A stretch of DNA of 64,000 bases. Source: Ligilactobacillus pabuli (lineage in GTDB: Bacteria > Bacillota > Bacilli > Lactobacillales > Lactobacillaceae). The position numbers and the translations under genes are program-made. How positions within the stretch are numbered: position 1 is the stretch's first letter; each line of letters starts with the position of its first letter. The stretch lies in NCBI RefSeq assembly GCF_022836475.1, contig NZ_BQXH01000014.1:1-64000 (forward strand). The letters run 5' to 3'. Below the pieces are notes generated by a model. That model saw nothing but the letters and a program-made list of their open reading frames with translations, had not been told where the DNA came from and did no database searches. Below, in pieces: positions 49,310 to 60,777 of this stretch.

Positions 49310-50353
49310 TTAATAGATAAACATGCAGTCGCCAAAACTAAAGAAGCGATATTTTTCCTCCACCGCATGCTTATAAGCATTGAGAATGTTCTCACGGCCT
49401 GTAAAGGAAGCAACTAACATCACTAGAGTTGATTTTGGTAAATGGAAGTTAGTAATAAAGGCTTGGACCACTTTCCAGTCATAACCAGGTTTCAAGAAGA
49501 TATCTGTCCAGCCGCTATCTGCCCGAATTTCACCATTAAACTTAGTCCCAATGGTTTCCAGCGTCCGGATCGAAGTTGTTCCTGTGGCCACGATCTTACC
49601 GCCATTTTGACGAACCTCATTCAATGTTTGGGCAGCTTCTTCGCTTAAACGATAGAATTCACTGTGCATTTGGTGATCTTCGATGTTTTCTTCTGTCACT
49701 GGTCTAAATGTTCCCAAACCAACATGCAAAGTCAAATAAACTAACTTCACACCTTTATCTTCAATCTTTTGCAACAATTCTTTAGTAAAGTGCAAACCAG
49801 CAGTTGGTGCGGCTGCTGAACCAATTTCTTTAGAATAAACTGTCTGATACATTTCAGGGTCATCGAGTTTTTCTTTAATGTATGGTGGTAGCGGCGTTTC
49901 GCCCAAAGCTTCCAAAACTTCCATGAAAATTCCGTCATAGTGAAATTCAACCATCCGGCCGCCATGTTCTAATTCTTCGGTCACTGTCGCCTTTAATTCA
50001 CCATTGCCAAAGACAATTTCTGTCCCAACTTTAGCGCGTTTTGCCGGTTTAACTAGCGTTTCCCAGTTGTCTCCTTCAGTGTTGTTTAATAACAAGACTT
50101 CCAAATGACCGCCGGTTTCCGGTTTAGTCCCGTATAAACGAGCAGGCATCACGCGTGAATCGTTCATTACCAAGGCATCGCCAGGATTCAAACGATCAAT
50201 GACATTATAAAAATGATCATCTTGATATTCACCGCTAACATGGTCTAACACCAGCATCCGTGATTCATCACGTTGCTTTAATGGAGTTTGAGCAATTAAT
50301 TCATGAGGCAAATCATAATCGAAATCTTCAGTAGTTAAATGTTGTTCTGACAC
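49310..50353 (-). CDS. queA: S-adenosylmethionine:tRNA ribosyltransferase-isomerase
   Basis: QueA adds the ribosyl part of SAM to preQ1 in tRNA to make epoxyqueuosine. The 347-residue protein has [20 protein letters not shown] at the N terminus and the TAGLHFT motif. GTG 50353 is chosen because AGAAGG lies 8 nt upstream; a longer ATG frame would add 14 lysine-rich residues and overlap ruvB. Confidence 0.95.
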   Translation of the reverse strand: MSEQHLTTEDFDYDLPHELIAQTPLKQRDESRMLVLDHVSGEYQDDHFYNVIDRLNPGDALVMNDSRVMPARLYGTKPETGGHLEVLLLNNTEGDNWETLVKPAKRAKVGTEIVFGNGELKATVTEELEHGGRMVEFHYDGIFMEVLEALGETPLPPYIKEKLDDPEMYQTVYSKEIGSAAAPTAGLHFTKELLQKIEDKGVKLVYLTLHVGLGTFRPVTEENIEDHQMHSEFYRLSEEAAQTLNEVRQNGGKIVATGTTSIRTLETIGTKFNGEIRADSGWTDIFLKPGYDWKVVQAFITNFHLPKSTLVMLVASFTGRENILNAYKHAVEEKYRFFSFGDCMFIY

Positions 50354-50369
50354 TAGTAAAACCTTCTTC

Positions 50370-51386
50370 TTATTTTTTATTTTTGTGTGGGTCAATTCCC
50401 AAATGGGCGTAGGCCGCTGGGGTCACCATTCGTCCTCTGGCAGTTCGTTTCATAAAGCCGATCTGCATTAAATACGGTTCAAGCATATCTGCGACCGTTT
50501 CCGTTTCCTCACCGATATTAGCGGCAATCGTCGCTAATCCAACAGGCCCGCCATTATACAAGTTGATCATCGTCTGTAACATCTTGCGGTCAGTTTCATC
50601 TAAGCCCTGGTTATCAACCTGCAAGAGATTTAAGGCATAATCCACAATTTCTTGGTCGATCATTTCTTTATGAGCCACTTGGGCAAAGTCTCGGACTCGT
50701 TTTAACAGACGGTTTGCCACCCGCGGAGTCCCCCGTGAACGGCGCGCGATTTCTCTCGCACCGAGCGGATCGATCCTGGTATTAAACACCGTTGCTGACC
50801 GTAAAACAACTTGGCTTAGTTCAGCTTCAGTATAATACTGCATGTGTTCCACAATACCAAACCGTGCCCGCAAAGGTGCCGATAACAAGCCGGCACGTGT
50901 TGTTGCACCCACCAAGGTAAATGGCGGTAAAGGAAAATGAACCGGGTGCGCCGTGGCATCTTGTCCAACCACAATGTCGATATAAAAATCTTCCATCGCT
51001 GAATACAAAATTTCTTCGACGTTTTTAGGCAAGCGATGAATTTCATCAATAAACAAAATGTCTCCCGGACGCAACTCGTTTAATAAGGCCACTAAGTCCC
51101 CAGGCTTTTCAATTGCTGGTCCACTGGTCGTTTTAAAGTTAACTTCCATTTCATTAGCAATTACCCCCGCCAGGGTCGTTTTCCCTAAACCAGGAGGTCC
51201 ATAGAGCAACACGTGGTCTAAAGGTTCTTCGCGGGTTTTAGCTGCTTCAATGTATACCGCAACTTCCTGCTTGATTTTTTCTTGGCCGATATATTGAGTC
51301 AAAGTCTTCGGCCGCAAACTTAGCTCCGTTTGTTCTTCCGCAAAATCAGCACTTTCAGCCGAAATGATCCGTTCATCCTCATCCAT
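50370..51386 (-). CDS. ruvB: Holliday junction DNA helicase RuvB
   Basis: AAA+ motor that drives branch migration with RuvA. The 338-residue protein has Walker [10 protein letters not shown], Walker B FIDEIHR and the sensor and winged-helix domain with [16 protein letters not shown]. It is 23 bp after ruvA. Confidence 0.97.
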   Translation of the reverse strand: MDEDERIISAESADFAEEQTELSLRPKTLTQYIGQEKIKQEVAVYIEAAKTREEPLDHVLLYGPPGLGKTTLAGVIANEMEVNFKTTSGPAIEKPGDLVALLNELRPGDILFIDEIHRLPKNVEEILYSAMEDFYIDIVVGQDATAHPVHFPLPPFTLVGATTRAGLLSAPLRARFGIVEHMQYYTEAELSQVVLRSATVFNTRIDPLGAREIARRSRGTPRVANRLLKRVRDFAQVAHKEMIDQEIVDYALNLLQVDNQGLDETDRKMLQTMINLYNGGPVGLATIAANIGEETETVADMLEPYLMQIGFMKRTARGRMVTPAAYAHLGIDPHKNKK

Positions 51387-51409
51387 TCAGACAGACCTCC
51401 TTTACTATA

Positions 51410-52018
51410 CTATTTTTTCATTAACAGTTTCAACGCTTGACGCAAATATTCGTCCGTAGAGTTTCCGCTAAATTCACGCAGCTTTTTACCGACCCGTTTG
51501 ACCTCGGCTTTAGTATACCCTAAGGCTAACAGTGCCTCTAAACTCTCTTTCAGGTAGACTGGGTCATCTGCTTGAGTCAGTTGTTGTTGATCATCGACTA
51601 ATGGGGTTTGTGTCGTCAAATCAGCCATCTTGTCCTTTAAATCAAGAATAATTTGTTTAGCCGTCTTTTTACCAATACTTGGAAATTTCGTCAAATAAGT
51701 TTCATCATTAGCGTCGATAGCATTCACTAAACCAGCATGGTCTTCGGTCGCCAAAATAGCCAAGGCACTTTTCGGTCCAATTCCTGAAACGCTGATCAAC
51801 TTTAAAAACAGCTGTTTTTCTGGGAAATCTTTAAAACCAAACAAACTAATATCATTTTCCCGGACAGCTTGATAAATGTAAATTTTTTGTTTCTTAGTTG
51901 TGTCAACAAAATAGCTATACGGATTCGCGACATTGAGTCGGTAGCCGATGCCATTAATTTCTAACACAATGTAATGTGGGGTAACATCTGTGACATACCC
52001 GCTAAAATATTCATACAT
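51410..52018 (-). CDS. ruvA: Holliday junction DNA helicase RuvA
   Basis: Junction-binding partner of RuvB. The 202-residue protein has the N-terminal OB domain (about 1-62), helix-hairpin-helix motifs (about 70-135, [14 protein letters not shown] and [13 protein letters not shown]) and the C-terminal RuvB-binding domain. It lies 43 bp after mutL. Confidence 0.96.
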   Translation of the reverse strand: MYEYFSGYVTDVTPHYIVLEINGIGYRLNVANPYSYFVDTTKKQKIYIYQAVRENDISLFGFKDFPEKQLFLKLISVSGIGPKSALAILATEDHAGLVNAIDANDETYLTKFPSIGKKTAKQIILDLKDKMADLTTQTPLVDDQQQLTQADDPVYLKESLEALLALGYTKAEVKRVGKKLREFSGNSTDEYLRQALKLLMKK

Positions 52019-52061
52019 GCAAGAGCCTCAGTTCTTTTAAATTATTTGTAACTGCCTTTAA

Positions 52062-54050
52062 TTAGCCTAGGTCTGGGTGACCTTGATGCGGGTCTTGGAT
52101 CCGTTTAAACATATGCTCCATTTCAGCCGTGGTAAAGTGGACCAAAGTTGGCCTGCCATGGGGACAATTATATGGATTCTCACACTGACGCAATTGTTCC
52201 AACAACGACCTGGCCTGTTTCTCATCCAAATGATGGTTAGCCTTGATCGAACGCTTGCAACTCATCATGATCGCCGTTTTTTCGCGGAACTTAGCGACAG
52301 TCAGTTGATGGTCTTCCAAGATATAATCGATCATTTCTCGAATAATTGCTTCTTCTTGTCCCTTTTTAAACCAAGTGGGATGCTGGTGGACAGCAAAGGT
52401 GTTTTGACCAAAGTTTTCTAAGTATAGTCCCACTTCAGCCAGTTTATCCAAATTCTGTTCGATTTGTAAAGCATCATTCACTGGAAACGACAAAATTACT
52501 GGCAGTAACATGTTTTGCTGATCTGCTGCAACCTCACCGATTGCCTGACGATAATACTCATATTTAACTCGCTCTTGGGCAGCGTGTTGATCCACAATGT
52601 AAAAGCCGTCTGCTGATTCAGCGAATAAAAATGTCCCGTGCATTTGACCAAAATAGTTTAAGGCCGGAAAGCCCTTGCTGGTTGGCTCTTCCTCGTTTTC
52701 CTCAATCAGGCTAGTATCATTATCAACTGACGGTGCCTCCGTTTCTGGCACTTTAGTCGGAACTTCTTGCCGGTACTTTTGGTCCCACTGTTTAACAGAA
52801 GAAGATTCCAAATCAGCCAATTGCTTAATGATCACCGGTTGAACCTGCGTGGTTGTCAGTTCTTGCGGCTGCACTTTTTGGTCTGATGTCGGTTCTTGCT
52901 TGCCGCCCATCAATGCATCCAAAACTTCTTTTGCACCAGGACGTTTTTGCGTCGTGCTTGCTTGATATCTTGCATTTCCTTCGCTTAAACCAAAGTCCAA
53001 TTGTTGACTTTTGGTCCTTCTTTTTTGCCCACTATGCATGTTAGTTAAAGCATCCGGAATCAAATTTTCCCGTGCGATACGAGCATAAACGCTCTTGGCC
53101 AGCAAATTACACAATTCATCTTCCTTGCTTAACTTAACTTCTTGTTTAGTCGGGTGAACATTCACATCAACTAATAAGGGATCCACTTGAATCATTACTA
53201 TCGCCACTGGGTAGCGTCCAACCATCAGCTTTGAACCATAGCCTTGAATTAAGGCTTTATTTAAGTGACTGTTTTTCACGTACCTGCCGTTTAGTAAAAA
53301 GCTGACATAGTTTTTAGAAGCTCGTGTTAATTTCGGCAAGGACACAAAACCACTGACTTTAAAATCCTGATCTTCTGCGTCAAATTCTACCATCTGCTTA
53401 GCAACGTTGATTCCATATATCGCACTGATCACTTGCTTTAAATTACCATTACCCGGAGTATGCAGCAGTTCGCGGCCGTTACTGCTCAAGGAAAACGCGA
53501 CTTCTGTATGACTTAATGCCAAACGATTAACGATATCTGTGATAGCTGCCAGCTCGGTTTGAATCGAACTTAAATATTTTAGGCGCGCTGGAGTATTAAA
53601 AAAGAGGTCACTCACAACAATTTTTGTTCCACGCCGACTAGCTGAAGCAGTTTTTTCAAGGACCTTGCCGCCTTGTAAGTGAATCTTAGTCCCAGGCTGA
53701 CCTTCAACAGCGGTTTCCATCACCACGTCTGCGACTGAAACAATGCTTGGTAAGGCTTCACCCCGAAAACCTAAAGTTACAATTTGAAATAAATCTTGCC
53801 GGTTGGTAATTTTACTGGTGGCATGGCGATGAAAGGCCATCTCTAAATCTTCGACAGGGATTCCTGCCCCATTATCAACCACAGTGATCGATTTTAGACC
53901 GGCATCTTCAACACTAACATCGATTTGCCGACTACCGGCATCCAGAGAATTTTCAACCAGTTCTTTCACAACTGATGCAGGGCGTTCAACCACCTCGCCA
54001 GCTGAGATCTGGTCCGCCAAGATTGAATCTAATTGGTGAATTTTAGCCAT
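52062..54050 (-). CDS. mutL: DNA mismatch repair protein MutL
   Basis: MutL couples mismatch recognition to strand incision. The 662-residue protein has the N-terminal GHKL ATPase (ENSLDAGS, DNGAGIP), a Gln/Pro-rich linker (about 335-450) and a C-terminal endonuclease domain with DQHAAQERVKYE, as in species without MutH. It follows mutS by 39 bp. Confidence 0.97.
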   Translation of the reverse strand: MAKIHQLDSILADQISAGEVVERPASVVKELVENSLDAGSRQIDVSVEDAGLKSITVVDNGAGIPVEDLEMAFHRHATSKITNRQDLFQIVTLGFRGEALPSIVSVADVVMETAVEGQPGTKIHLQGGKVLEKTASASRRGTKIVVSDLFFNTPARLKYLSSIQTELAAITDIVNRLALSHTEVAFSLSSNGRELLHTPGNGNLKQVISAIYGINVAKQMVEFDAEDQDFKVSGFVSLPKLTRASKNYVSFLLNGRYVKNSHLNKALIQGYGSKLMVGRYPVAIVMIQVDPLLVDVNVHPTKQEVKLSKEDELCNLLAKSVYARIARENLIPDALTNMHSGQKRRTKSQQLDFGLSEGNARYQASTTQKRPGAKEVLDALMGGKQEPTSDQKVQPQELTTTQVQPVIIKQLADLESSSVKQWDQKYRQEVPTKVPETEAPSVDNDTSLIEENEEEPTSKGFPALNYFGQMHGTFLFAESADGFYIVDQHAAQERVKYEYYRQAIGEVAADQQNMLLPVILSFPVNDALQIEQNLDKLAEVGLYLENFGQNTFAVHQHPTWFKKGQEEAIIREMIDYILEDHQLTVAKFREKTAIMMSCKRSIKANHHLDEKQARSLLEQLRQCENPYNCPHGRPTLVHFTTAEMEHMFKRIQDPHQGHPDLG

Positions 54051-54089
54051 TGGTTGACTCCTTTCTTACTAGAATGGTGTGCTATTGAA

Positions 54090-56777
54090 CTACTTTTTCT
54101 GATTTAACCGACTTTGCCATTTGTAAACGGCATTCATCACATCCATCGGTGTCATTGCCATTAAATTCGCATTCTGAATTTCTTGCACGATCTTAGACTG
54201 TTTCTTGTTCAGTTTGGATTCTGTTTCACCAAACAAGGACAGTTGTTCATCTACTGGTTCAGCCTCAACCTGTTCTGGTAATGGGCTTGCTGCTGGTTTA
54301 ACTTCTTGAACCTCCTGAACTGCTTCACTGGCTTGTGAGGTTGATTCAGATATTTCAGATGTTTTAGGTACTTCAGCTCCACTTGGCGGCAATGATTGTC
54401 CAGCCTGTTCTAGTTTAGCTAAAATCTGGCTGGCATTACTTAACAAACTAGCTGGCAAACCGGCTAATTTTGCCACATGAACCCCATAGGAACGGTCAGC
54501 TGGACCGGCTTGAATCTTGTGCAAGAACACTAACTCGCCATCTTTTTCAACCGCACCAACATGAATATTCTTTAAATGCGGCAGATTATTTTCTAAAGCT
54601 GTTAATTCATGATAATGGGTCGAAAAAAGCGTTTTAGCCTGCACCTTATCATGAACGTATTCAATAATTGCCTGTGCTAAAGCCATCCCGTCGTAAGTCG
54701 CAGTTCCTCGACCGATTTCATCAAAGAGCAACAAACTTTGTGGGGTGGCATTTTTTAAAGCTAAATTAGCTTCCATCATTTCGACCATGAAGGTTGATTC
54801 ACCACTGATCAAATCGTCAGCGGCTCCGATCCGGGTAAAGATCTGGTCAAACAACGGCATTGTTGCGCTTTGTGCCGGCACGAAACAACCCATCTGAGCC
54901 ATAATAACTGTCAACGCTAATTGACGCATATAAGTACTCTTCCCAGACATATTTGGTCCGGTGATCAATAAGATCTCCAAATCTTTCGGCATCTCGACGT
55001 CATTAGGCACGTAACTTTGCTTACCCATCACCTTTTGAACCACTGGATGCCAGCCGCCCTGAATTGAAATTTGATGATCCTTAACAAACTTAGGCCGAAC
55101 AAAATGGCCATCTTCACTAACCACTGCAAAGCTTTGCAAAACATCCAGCTTGGCAACTGCCGCTGCTAAATTTTGCAAACGCAAGATCCGGTCCTTGATT
55201 TGTTCGCGGATCTCCGTAAAGAGGCGGTATTCCAAATCAGCAGCCTTAGTTTGAGCCCCCAAGATCATTGCTTCTTTTTCTTTGAGTTCTGGTGTAATAA
55301 AGCGTTCTGCATTCACCAGCGTTTGCTTGCGTTCGTAACGTCCTTCGGGTAACTTGGCAATATTTCCCTTAGAAACTTCAATATAATAGCCAAAAACCTT
55401 ATTATAGCCAATTTTTAAATTATGAATCCCTGTCGCTTCTCGTTCCTGTGCCTCTAATTCAGCTAACCACTGTTGTCCATTGTTCATGGCATCCTTGTAC
55501 TGATCAAGTTCCTGATTATAACCGGCTTGAATCAAATTACCATCAGTAACAGATAAAGACGGTTCAGGAACAATCGCGGTCTCAATCAAGTCAGCCACAT
55601 CTTCCACCGGATCAAGTTCGGCTAACAGGCTGTCTAATTGACCGTCATTTAATTGTTCCAAAATATATTTGATTTGTGGGATATGCTCCAAGGAAGTCAT
55701 TAACTGGATCAGATCACGACCATTAACGTTGCCAAAAGCAACGCGCCCAGCTAATCTTTCTAAATCATAGACCTGAGAAAGTTCCTCTTGCAGACCGGAC
55801 CGTTCAAAATAATTATCCAATAAAATTTGCACAATATTTTGCCGTTCAACAATTTCATTTTGTTTTAATAACGGCCGAGTGATCCACTGCTTTAATAACC
55901 GTCCCCCCATGGCTGTTTTAGTTTTGTCCAGCAGCCATAACAGGGTCCCTGACTTTTTATTAGTTCGTGAATTTTCCAAGAGTTCTAAGTTACGTTGAAC
56001 TCTGTGGTCAAGTTTCAAAAAGTACGCTGGTTCATACGCGACTGCCTTTTGAATATGAGCTAAGGCCCGTTTTTGCGTGACCGACAGATAGGAGACTAAG
56101 TAGCTCACTACGGTAATCTCTAATTGGCTGTGCAAATCCTGTGTTGTATAAGCAACCTCGGACTTTTCTTCAATTTGTTCTTGGTGTGAGAATAAAATTT
56201 TGAGGCTCTGTAATTCATCCAACGTGTTTTGGGTCACACTCGGAGCTAAAACAACTTCTTTCGTCCGCAAACTCAACATTTCATTCAGTAAATCAGCAGT
56301 CGTGGTTAATTCTGCAGTTTTTAATTCACCAGTAGATAGGTCGGCATACGCAAAACCATAGCGTCCATCTTCTTCATAGATCGCCGTTAAATAGTTGTTT
56401 TCCTTGGCTTCACCTGCATGTCCATCAATTAGAGTCCCGGGTGTCACAAGTTGGATCACCTCGCGCTTCACCATATCCTTAGTGAGCTTCGGGTCTTCCA
56501 TTTGTTCACAAATTGCCACCTTGTAACCCTGGTCAACTAAAATATCAATATAATTTTGTACAGCATGGTGTGGTACCCCGCACATTGGAATCGGATCAGT
56601 TGCATTTCTATTTCTAGAAGTCAGTGTTAATTCCAAAATTTGTGAGCCTTTGACGGCATCATCATAAAACATTTCATAAAAATCACCTAAACGATAGAAT
56701 AAAAAAGCATCAGGATATTGGTTTTTAACCTCCATATACTGTTCCATCATCGGTGTTCTTTTAGTTTTTTGCGGCAT
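54090..56777 (-). CDS. mutS: DNA mismatch repair protein MutS
   Basis: MutS binds mismatches. The 895-residue protein has the Phe-x-Glu mismatch-reading motif in RLGDFYEMF near residue 35, the clamp and lever domains, the P-loop GPNMSGKST and [13 protein letters not shown] Ser/Glu/Pro-rich linker precedes the C-terminal tail. It is 23 bp after ymdB. Confidence 0.97.
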   Translation of the reverse strand: MPQKTKRTPMMEQYMEVKNQYPDAFLFYRLGDFYEMFYDDAVKGSQILELTLTSRNRNATDPIPMCGVPHHAVQNYIDILVDQGYKVAICEQMEDPKLTKDMVKREVIQLVTPGTLIDGHAGEAKENNYLTAIYEEDGRYGFAYADLSTGELKTAELTTTADLLNEMLSLRTKEVVLAPSVTQNTLDELQSLKILFSHQEQIEEKSEVAYTTQDLHSQLEITVVSYLVSYLSVTQKRALAHIQKAVAYEPAYFLKLDHRVQRNLELLENSRTNKKSGTLLWLLDKTKTAMGGRLLKQWITRPLLKQNEIVERQNIVQILLDNYFERSGLQEELSQVYDLERLAGRVAFGNVNGRDLIQLMTSLEHIPQIKYILEQLNDGQLDSLLAELDPVEDVADLIETAIVPEPSLSVTDGNLIQAGYNQELDQYKDAMNNGQQWLAELEAQEREATGIHNLKIGYNKVFGYYIEVSKGNIAKLPEGRYERKQTLVNAERFITPELKEKEAMILGAQTKAADLEYRLFTEIREQIKDRILRLQNLAAAVAKLDVLQSFAVVSEDGHFVRPKFVKDHQISIQGGWHPVVQKVMGKQSYVPNDVEMPKDLEILLITGPNMSGKSTYMRQLALTVIMAQMGCFVPAQSATMPLFDQIFTRIGAADDLISGESTFMVEMMEANLALKNATPQSLLLFDEIGRGTATYDGMALAQAIIEYVHDKVQAKTLFSTHYHELTALENNLPHLKNIHVGAVEKDGELVFLHKIQAGPADRSYGVHVAKLAGLPASLLSNASQILAKLEQAGQSLPPSGAEVPKTSEISESTSQASEAVQEVQEVKPAASPLPEQVEAEPVDEQLSLFGETESKLNKKQSKIVQEIQNANLMAMTPMDVMNAVYKWQSRLNQKK

Positions 56778-56800
56778 GCAACAGTTCCTCCTTTTTTGCT

Positions 56801-57601
56801 TTATTCCATGAATGGATGGTCTGGGTCGACCCGGATATTGCGGATCTTCTTCGCCCGTCCCGTTTGGTCATCGACATCGATCACGACGGCACCCAAAGTC
56901 TGCCCGCCAGAAGTTTCCACTTCAAAACGAGTCGGCATCTGGTTTTTAAAACGTCTGATCACACTGCTGCGTCGCATTCCTAGAATTCCATCATATGGAC
57001 CAGTGAATCCCACGTCCGACAAGAAAGCAGTCCCCTGCGGTAAAATCCGCGCATCGTTCGTCTGCACATGGGTGTGTGTCCCAACTACGGCTGAAACACG
57101 GCCGTCAAAGTTCCACGCAAAAGCTTCTTTTTCGCTAGTTGCTTCACCGTGAAAATCAACAAAGATCACTGGAGTTTCTTTTTCCAGTTGTGAGATGATT
57201 TCTTCTGCCACTGCAAATGGGTCATCAGAAGGATTCATAAAAACCCGTCCTTGCATATCTAAGACACCGACCTTAGTGCCATTGACATTCACAATCGTAT
57301 ATCCTTTGCCAGGAACTTGCCCGGCAGAAAAATTAGCAGGTCTGATCAATTTTTTAGTGGAGCCAATAAATTCTTGGATTTCTTGATTATCCCAGGTGTG
57401 ATTTCCCATCGTGATCACATCTGCCCCGGCTTTCAACAATTTTTTATAAACTTTTTCATTAATACCACGTCCACGAGTGGCATTTTCACCGTTCGCAATC
57501 GTTAATTGGGGGTGCAAGCTTCTTTTTAGTACTGGGACAGTCTCCACAAACATTTCTTGTCCTGCTTCACCCATCACATCACCGATAAATAAAATCCGCA
57601 T
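56801..57601 (-). CDS. ymdB: YmdB-like metallophosphoesterase
   Basis: This calcineurin-like phosphoesterase hydrolyses 2',3'-cyclic nucleotides in Bacillus and affects biofilm and motility gene expression. The 266-residue protein begins [18 protein letters not shown] and has [29 protein letters not shown] and [13 protein letters not shown] 57601 follows AGAGGAG; the longer frame contains unrelated N-terminal residues. It lies between rny and mutS as usual. Confidence 0.93.
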   Translation of the reverse strand: MRILFIGDVMGEAGQEMFVETVPVLKRSLHPQLTIANGENATRGRGINEKVYKKLLKAGADVITMGNHTWDNQEIQEFIGSTKKLIRPANFSAGQVPGKGYTIVNVNGTKVGVLDMQGRVFMNPSDDPFAVAEEIISQLEKETPVIFVDFHGEATSEKEAFAWNFDGRVSAVVGTHTHVQTNDARILPQGTAFLSDVGFTGPYDGILGMRRSSVIRRFKNQMPTRFEVETSGGQTLGAVVIDVDDQTGRAKKIRNIRVDPDHPFME

Positions 57602-57755
57602 TATTTGTCTCCTCTTTTGTCTTCTTCTCAATTTAGTTAAAGTTAATTTTACCATTTTTAGCGTCAAATGTGCAGACCTAGTCCCCACCGATTTGTCAAA
57701 TCTCCGGCAGCTAAAAGTTGTTGACTCAGCTGACGTCCTCCAATAATTTGGAATC

Positions 57756-57796
57756 AAAAAAGCCAAGAGCTTTCTTTTAAAGAAAACTCCCAGCTT
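57756..57796 (-). terminator. Terminator after rny
   Basis: Minus-strand arms AGCTGGGAGTTTTC and GAAAGCTCTTGGCT are followed by six T, 9 bp after the rny stop. Confidence 0.75.
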
Positions 57797-57804
57797 AGCA
57801 TGCG

Positions 57805-59370
57805 TTATTTAGCATATTCAATTGATCGTGTTTCACGAATAACGGTCACTTTGATTCGACCTGGATATTCCATTTCACTTTCGATCTGGTTTTTAATATC
57901 CCGTGCCAACAAGGTTGTTTTGGCATCATTGATCTTATCAGGTTTAACAATGACACGTACTTCACGTCCGGCTTGAATAGCGTAACTCTTTTTAACGCCT
58001 TCAAAACTATCGGAAATCGATTCAAGTTTTTCCAAACGATGAATGTAGTTTTCCAGTGATTCACTTCTGGCACCAGGACGAGCAGCAGAAACTGCGTCAG
58101 CTGCAGCAACTAAGACTGCAATAATTGAGTTCGCTTCAACGTCGCCGTGATGTGAAGCAATCGTATTGATCACTACTTTACTTTCGTTGTACTTCTTAGC
58201 TAATTCGACCCCAATTTCAACGTGAGACCCTTCAACTTCATGGTCAACCGCTTTACCAATATCATGCAGTAAACCAGCCCGCTTAGCGAGTGTCACATCT
58301 TCACCGAGTTCATCAGCCATGATCGCAGTTAACTTCGCAACTTCGATCGAATGATCTAAGACATTCTGACCGTAACTTGTCCGATAACTTAAGCGACCAA
58401 TGGTTTTGATCAAGTCTGGATGAATGGAGTGTAAACCAAGTTCGAAGACTGCTTCTTCCCCGGTTTCACGAACCTTCGCATCCATTTCCTTGGTGGCCTT
58501 TTCAACCATCTCTTCAATCCGAGCTGGATGGATCCGGCCATCTTGAATCAACTTCTCTAACGCAATTTTGGCAATGCCGCGTCGGATTGGATCAAACCCA
58601 CTTAACCCAACTGCTTCTGGCGTATCATCAATGATCAGATCGATTCCAGTCAACGTTTCTAAGGTCCGGATATTTCGACCTTCACGCCCAATGATTCGAC
58701 CCTTCATTTCGTCATTTGGCAGATTTACCACTGAAACAGTCGTCTCAGAAACTGTATCTGCTGCACTCCGTTGAATTGCCTCTGCGATCAAAACTTTTGC
58801 TTTTTTATCAGCACTTGCTTTTGCCTGTGTTTCACTATCTTTGATCATCACTGCCATTTCGTGATCTAAACTTGATTTAGTTTGTTCTAAGATCAAATCT
58901 TTAGCCTGTTCTCTAGTCAAGGCTGCGACTTCTTCAAGTTTAGCTTCTTGTTGCGAAACCAATGATGAAACTTCTTGATGTTTCTTCTCAAGGTCACTTT
59001 CTTTAGTGGCGAGCTGCTTTTCTTTGTGTTCAAGCACATGTTCACGCTTCTCTAAGTTGGTATCTTTATGATCCAAGTTTTCTTCCCGCGCGAGCATCCG
59101 GTTTTCCTGCTTTTGAACCTCAGAACGTCTCTCCTTGAGTTCACTTTCAATTTCGCTGCGATACTTATGGCCGTCTTCTTTTGCTTCCAAAAGGATTTCC
59201 TTTTGTTGTGCTTCTGCCTCTTTTTTAGCAGTAGCAACAATTCCGTCAGCCGTTTGTGTTGCACTATCAAGTGACTTTTCATATGAATTTTTACGGTATG
59301 AAAATCCACCAGCGAAACCAATCAATAAAGCTAAGATAGCGATAACGAGGATGATTAATATAGAATTCAA
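57805..59370 (-). CDS. rny: Ribonuclease Y
   Basis: Membrane-anchored endoribonuclease that starts mRNA decay. The 521-residue protein has an N-terminal transmembrane helix (about 3-20), a long coiled coil (about 30-200), a KH domain ([15 protein letters not shown]) and an HD domain ([12 protein letters not shown]). TTG 59370 is chosen because GGAGG lies 6 nt before it; an upstream ATG inside the site is unlikely. Confidence 0.96.
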   Translation of the reverse strand: MNSILIILVIAILALLIGFAGGFSYRKNSYEKSLDSATQTADGIVATAKKEAEAQQKEILLEAKEDGHKYRSEIESELKERRSEVQKQENRMLAREENLDHKDTNLEKREHVLEHKEKQLATKESDLEKKHQEVSSLVSQQEAKLEEVAALTREQAKDLILEQTKSSLDHEMAVMIKDSETQAKASADKKAKVLIAEAIQRSAADTVSETTVSVVNLPNDEMKGRIIGREGRNIRTLETLTGIDLIIDDTPEAVGLSGFDPIRRGIAKIALEKLIQDGRIHPARIEEMVEKATKEMDAKVRETGEEAVFELGLHSIHPDLIKTIGRLSYRTSYGQNVLDHSIEVAKLTAIMADELGEDVTLAKRAGLLHDIGKAVDHEVEGSHVEIGVELAKKYNESKVVINTIASHHGDVEANSIIAVLVAAADAVSAARPGARSESLENYIHRLEKLESISDSFEGVKKSYAIQAGREVRVIVKPDKINDAKTTLLARDIKNQIESEMEYPGRIKVTVIRETRSIEYAK

Positions 59371-59514
59371 ATTGCACCTCCGCATCGTTAAATTTTATTA
59401 TTTAAAATTCAACTAAGACGCCATTTCGATGCTTTTAAGTTATACACACATACTTATTCTAATGTTTATTGTCAGTATCTGTCAATCAAATTATCATAAA
59501 ATCCCAAGATTTAA

Positions 59515-59551
59515 AAAGACACCCCTCAAAATGAAATGGGTGTCTTTTACT
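59515..59551 (-). terminator. Terminator of recA
   Basis: Minus-strand arms AAAAGACACCC and GGGTGTCTTTT form a strong stem 5 bp after the recA stop. Confidence 0.85.
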
Positions 59552-59555
59552 CAGG

Positions 59556-60671
59556 CTAACTCATATGGCCTGATTTTTTGGATTCTTTTTTATTTTTTTC
59601 TGGTGCTTTTTGATTCTTATCTGATAAATTTAGGTCTAACTGGTCTTTTTTGCTCCCAGTTTTTTCTTTGGTTTTAACGTCATCGGCGATGCCATAAGCT
59701 TCACGGACTTTCTTCGTGACTTCAGCCATCATTTCAGGATGTTCAGCCATATACTTTTTGGCGTTCTCCCGTCCCTGACCGATGCGCGCTTCGCCATACG
59801 AAAACCATGAGCCACTCTTATGCACGATATCTTTTTCGACCGCCATATCGATCAGTTCACCAGTCTTAGAAACACCTTCACCGTACATAATATCAACTTC
59901 AGCTTTTCTAAATGGTGGAGCAACCTTGTTTTTGACAACTTTGATCCGAACACGGTTCCCCACAATGTCAGTCCCATCTTTGATCTGTTCAGCACGACGA
60001 ATCTCTAAACGGATCGTTGCGTAAAACTTCAAAGCCCGGCCGCCTGGGGTCGTTTCCGGGTTACCAAACATCACACCGACTTTTTCACGGATCTGGTTAA
60101 TGAAAATTGCAATCGTTTTTGTCTTATTAATTGTTCCAGATAATTTTCTCAATGCTTGAGACATCAACCGGGCTTGCAGGCCAACGTGGGCATCACCCAT
60201 CTCGCCTTCGATTTCTGCTCGAGGTACCAAAGCTGCCACCGAGTCCACGACAACGATGTCGACGGCACCGGAAGAAACTAAGGCATCCGCAATTTCCAAA
60301 CCTTGTTCCCCAGTATCAGGCTGAGATAACAAAAGTTCATCAATATTGACCCCTAAGGCCGTTGCATAGACCGGGTCTAGCGCGTTTTCAGCATCAATAT
60401 AAGCAGCTGTCCCGCCCTGGGCTTGAACTTCAGCCACAGCGTGCAAAGCAACCGTCGTCTTACCTGAACTTTCAGGTCCATATATTTCTACAATTCTACC
60501 ACGAGGGTAGCCACCAACACCTAATGCTTCATCCAGTGCTAATGATCCGCTCGGGATCGTTGAGATCTGAGTATCAGCTTTGTCGCCCATTCGCATGATC
60601 GAGCCTTTACCAAAGTTTTTCTCAATTTTTTTCAGTGCAGCATCTAGTGCCGCTTGTCTTTCATCAGCCAC
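59556..60671 (-). CDS. recA: Recombinase RecA
   Basis: RecA pairs homologous DNA and triggers the SOS response. The 371-residue protein has the P-loop GPESSGKTT and the LexA-cleavage core. GTG 60671 is chosen because AGGAGG lies 9 nt before it; upstream in-frame codons would add an Arg-rich stretch. The C-terminal tail is Lys-rich. A LexA-type box and promoter precede it. Confidence 0.97.
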   Translation of the reverse strand: MADERQAALDAALKKIEKNFGKGSIMRMGDKADTQISTIPSGSLALDEALGVGGYPRGRIVEIYGPESSGKTTVALHAVAEVQAQGGTAAYIDAENALDPVYATALGVNIDELLLSQPDTGEQGLEIADALVSSGAVDIVVVDSVAALVPRAEIEGEMGDAHVGLQARLMSQALRKLSGTINKTKTIAIFINQIREKVGVMFGNPETTPGGRALKFYATIRLEIRRAEQIKDGTDIVGNRVRIKVVKNKVAPPFRKAEVDIMYGEGVSKTGELIDMAVEKDIVHKSGSWFSYGEARIGQGRENAKKYMAEHPEMMAEVTKKVREAYGIADDVKTKEKTGSKKDQLDLNLSDKNQKAPEKNKKESKKSGHMS

Positions 60672-60727
60672 GAGCAAGTTCCTCCTTATTGCCTCTTTAG
60701 GCAACTTTCGATTAATACCGTATAATT

Positions 60728-60756
60728 ATCATACTGATTTTTCAGCCAAAACGCAA
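60728..60756 (-). promoter_or_regulatory. Promoter of recA
   Basis: TTGCGT (60751-60756) and TATGAT (60728-60733) are 17 bp apart on the minus strand, 56 bp before the recA start. Confidence 0.7.
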
Positions 60757-60763
60757 GTAAAAT

Positions 60764-60777
60764 CGAACTAATGTTTG
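60764..60777. promoter_or_regulatory. LexA (DinR-type) operator before recA
   Basis: CGAACTAATGTTTG matches the Gram-positive SOS box CGAAC-n4-GTTYG in full. It lies 7 bp upstream of the recA -35 and overlaps the last codons of cinA. Confidence 0.75.
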
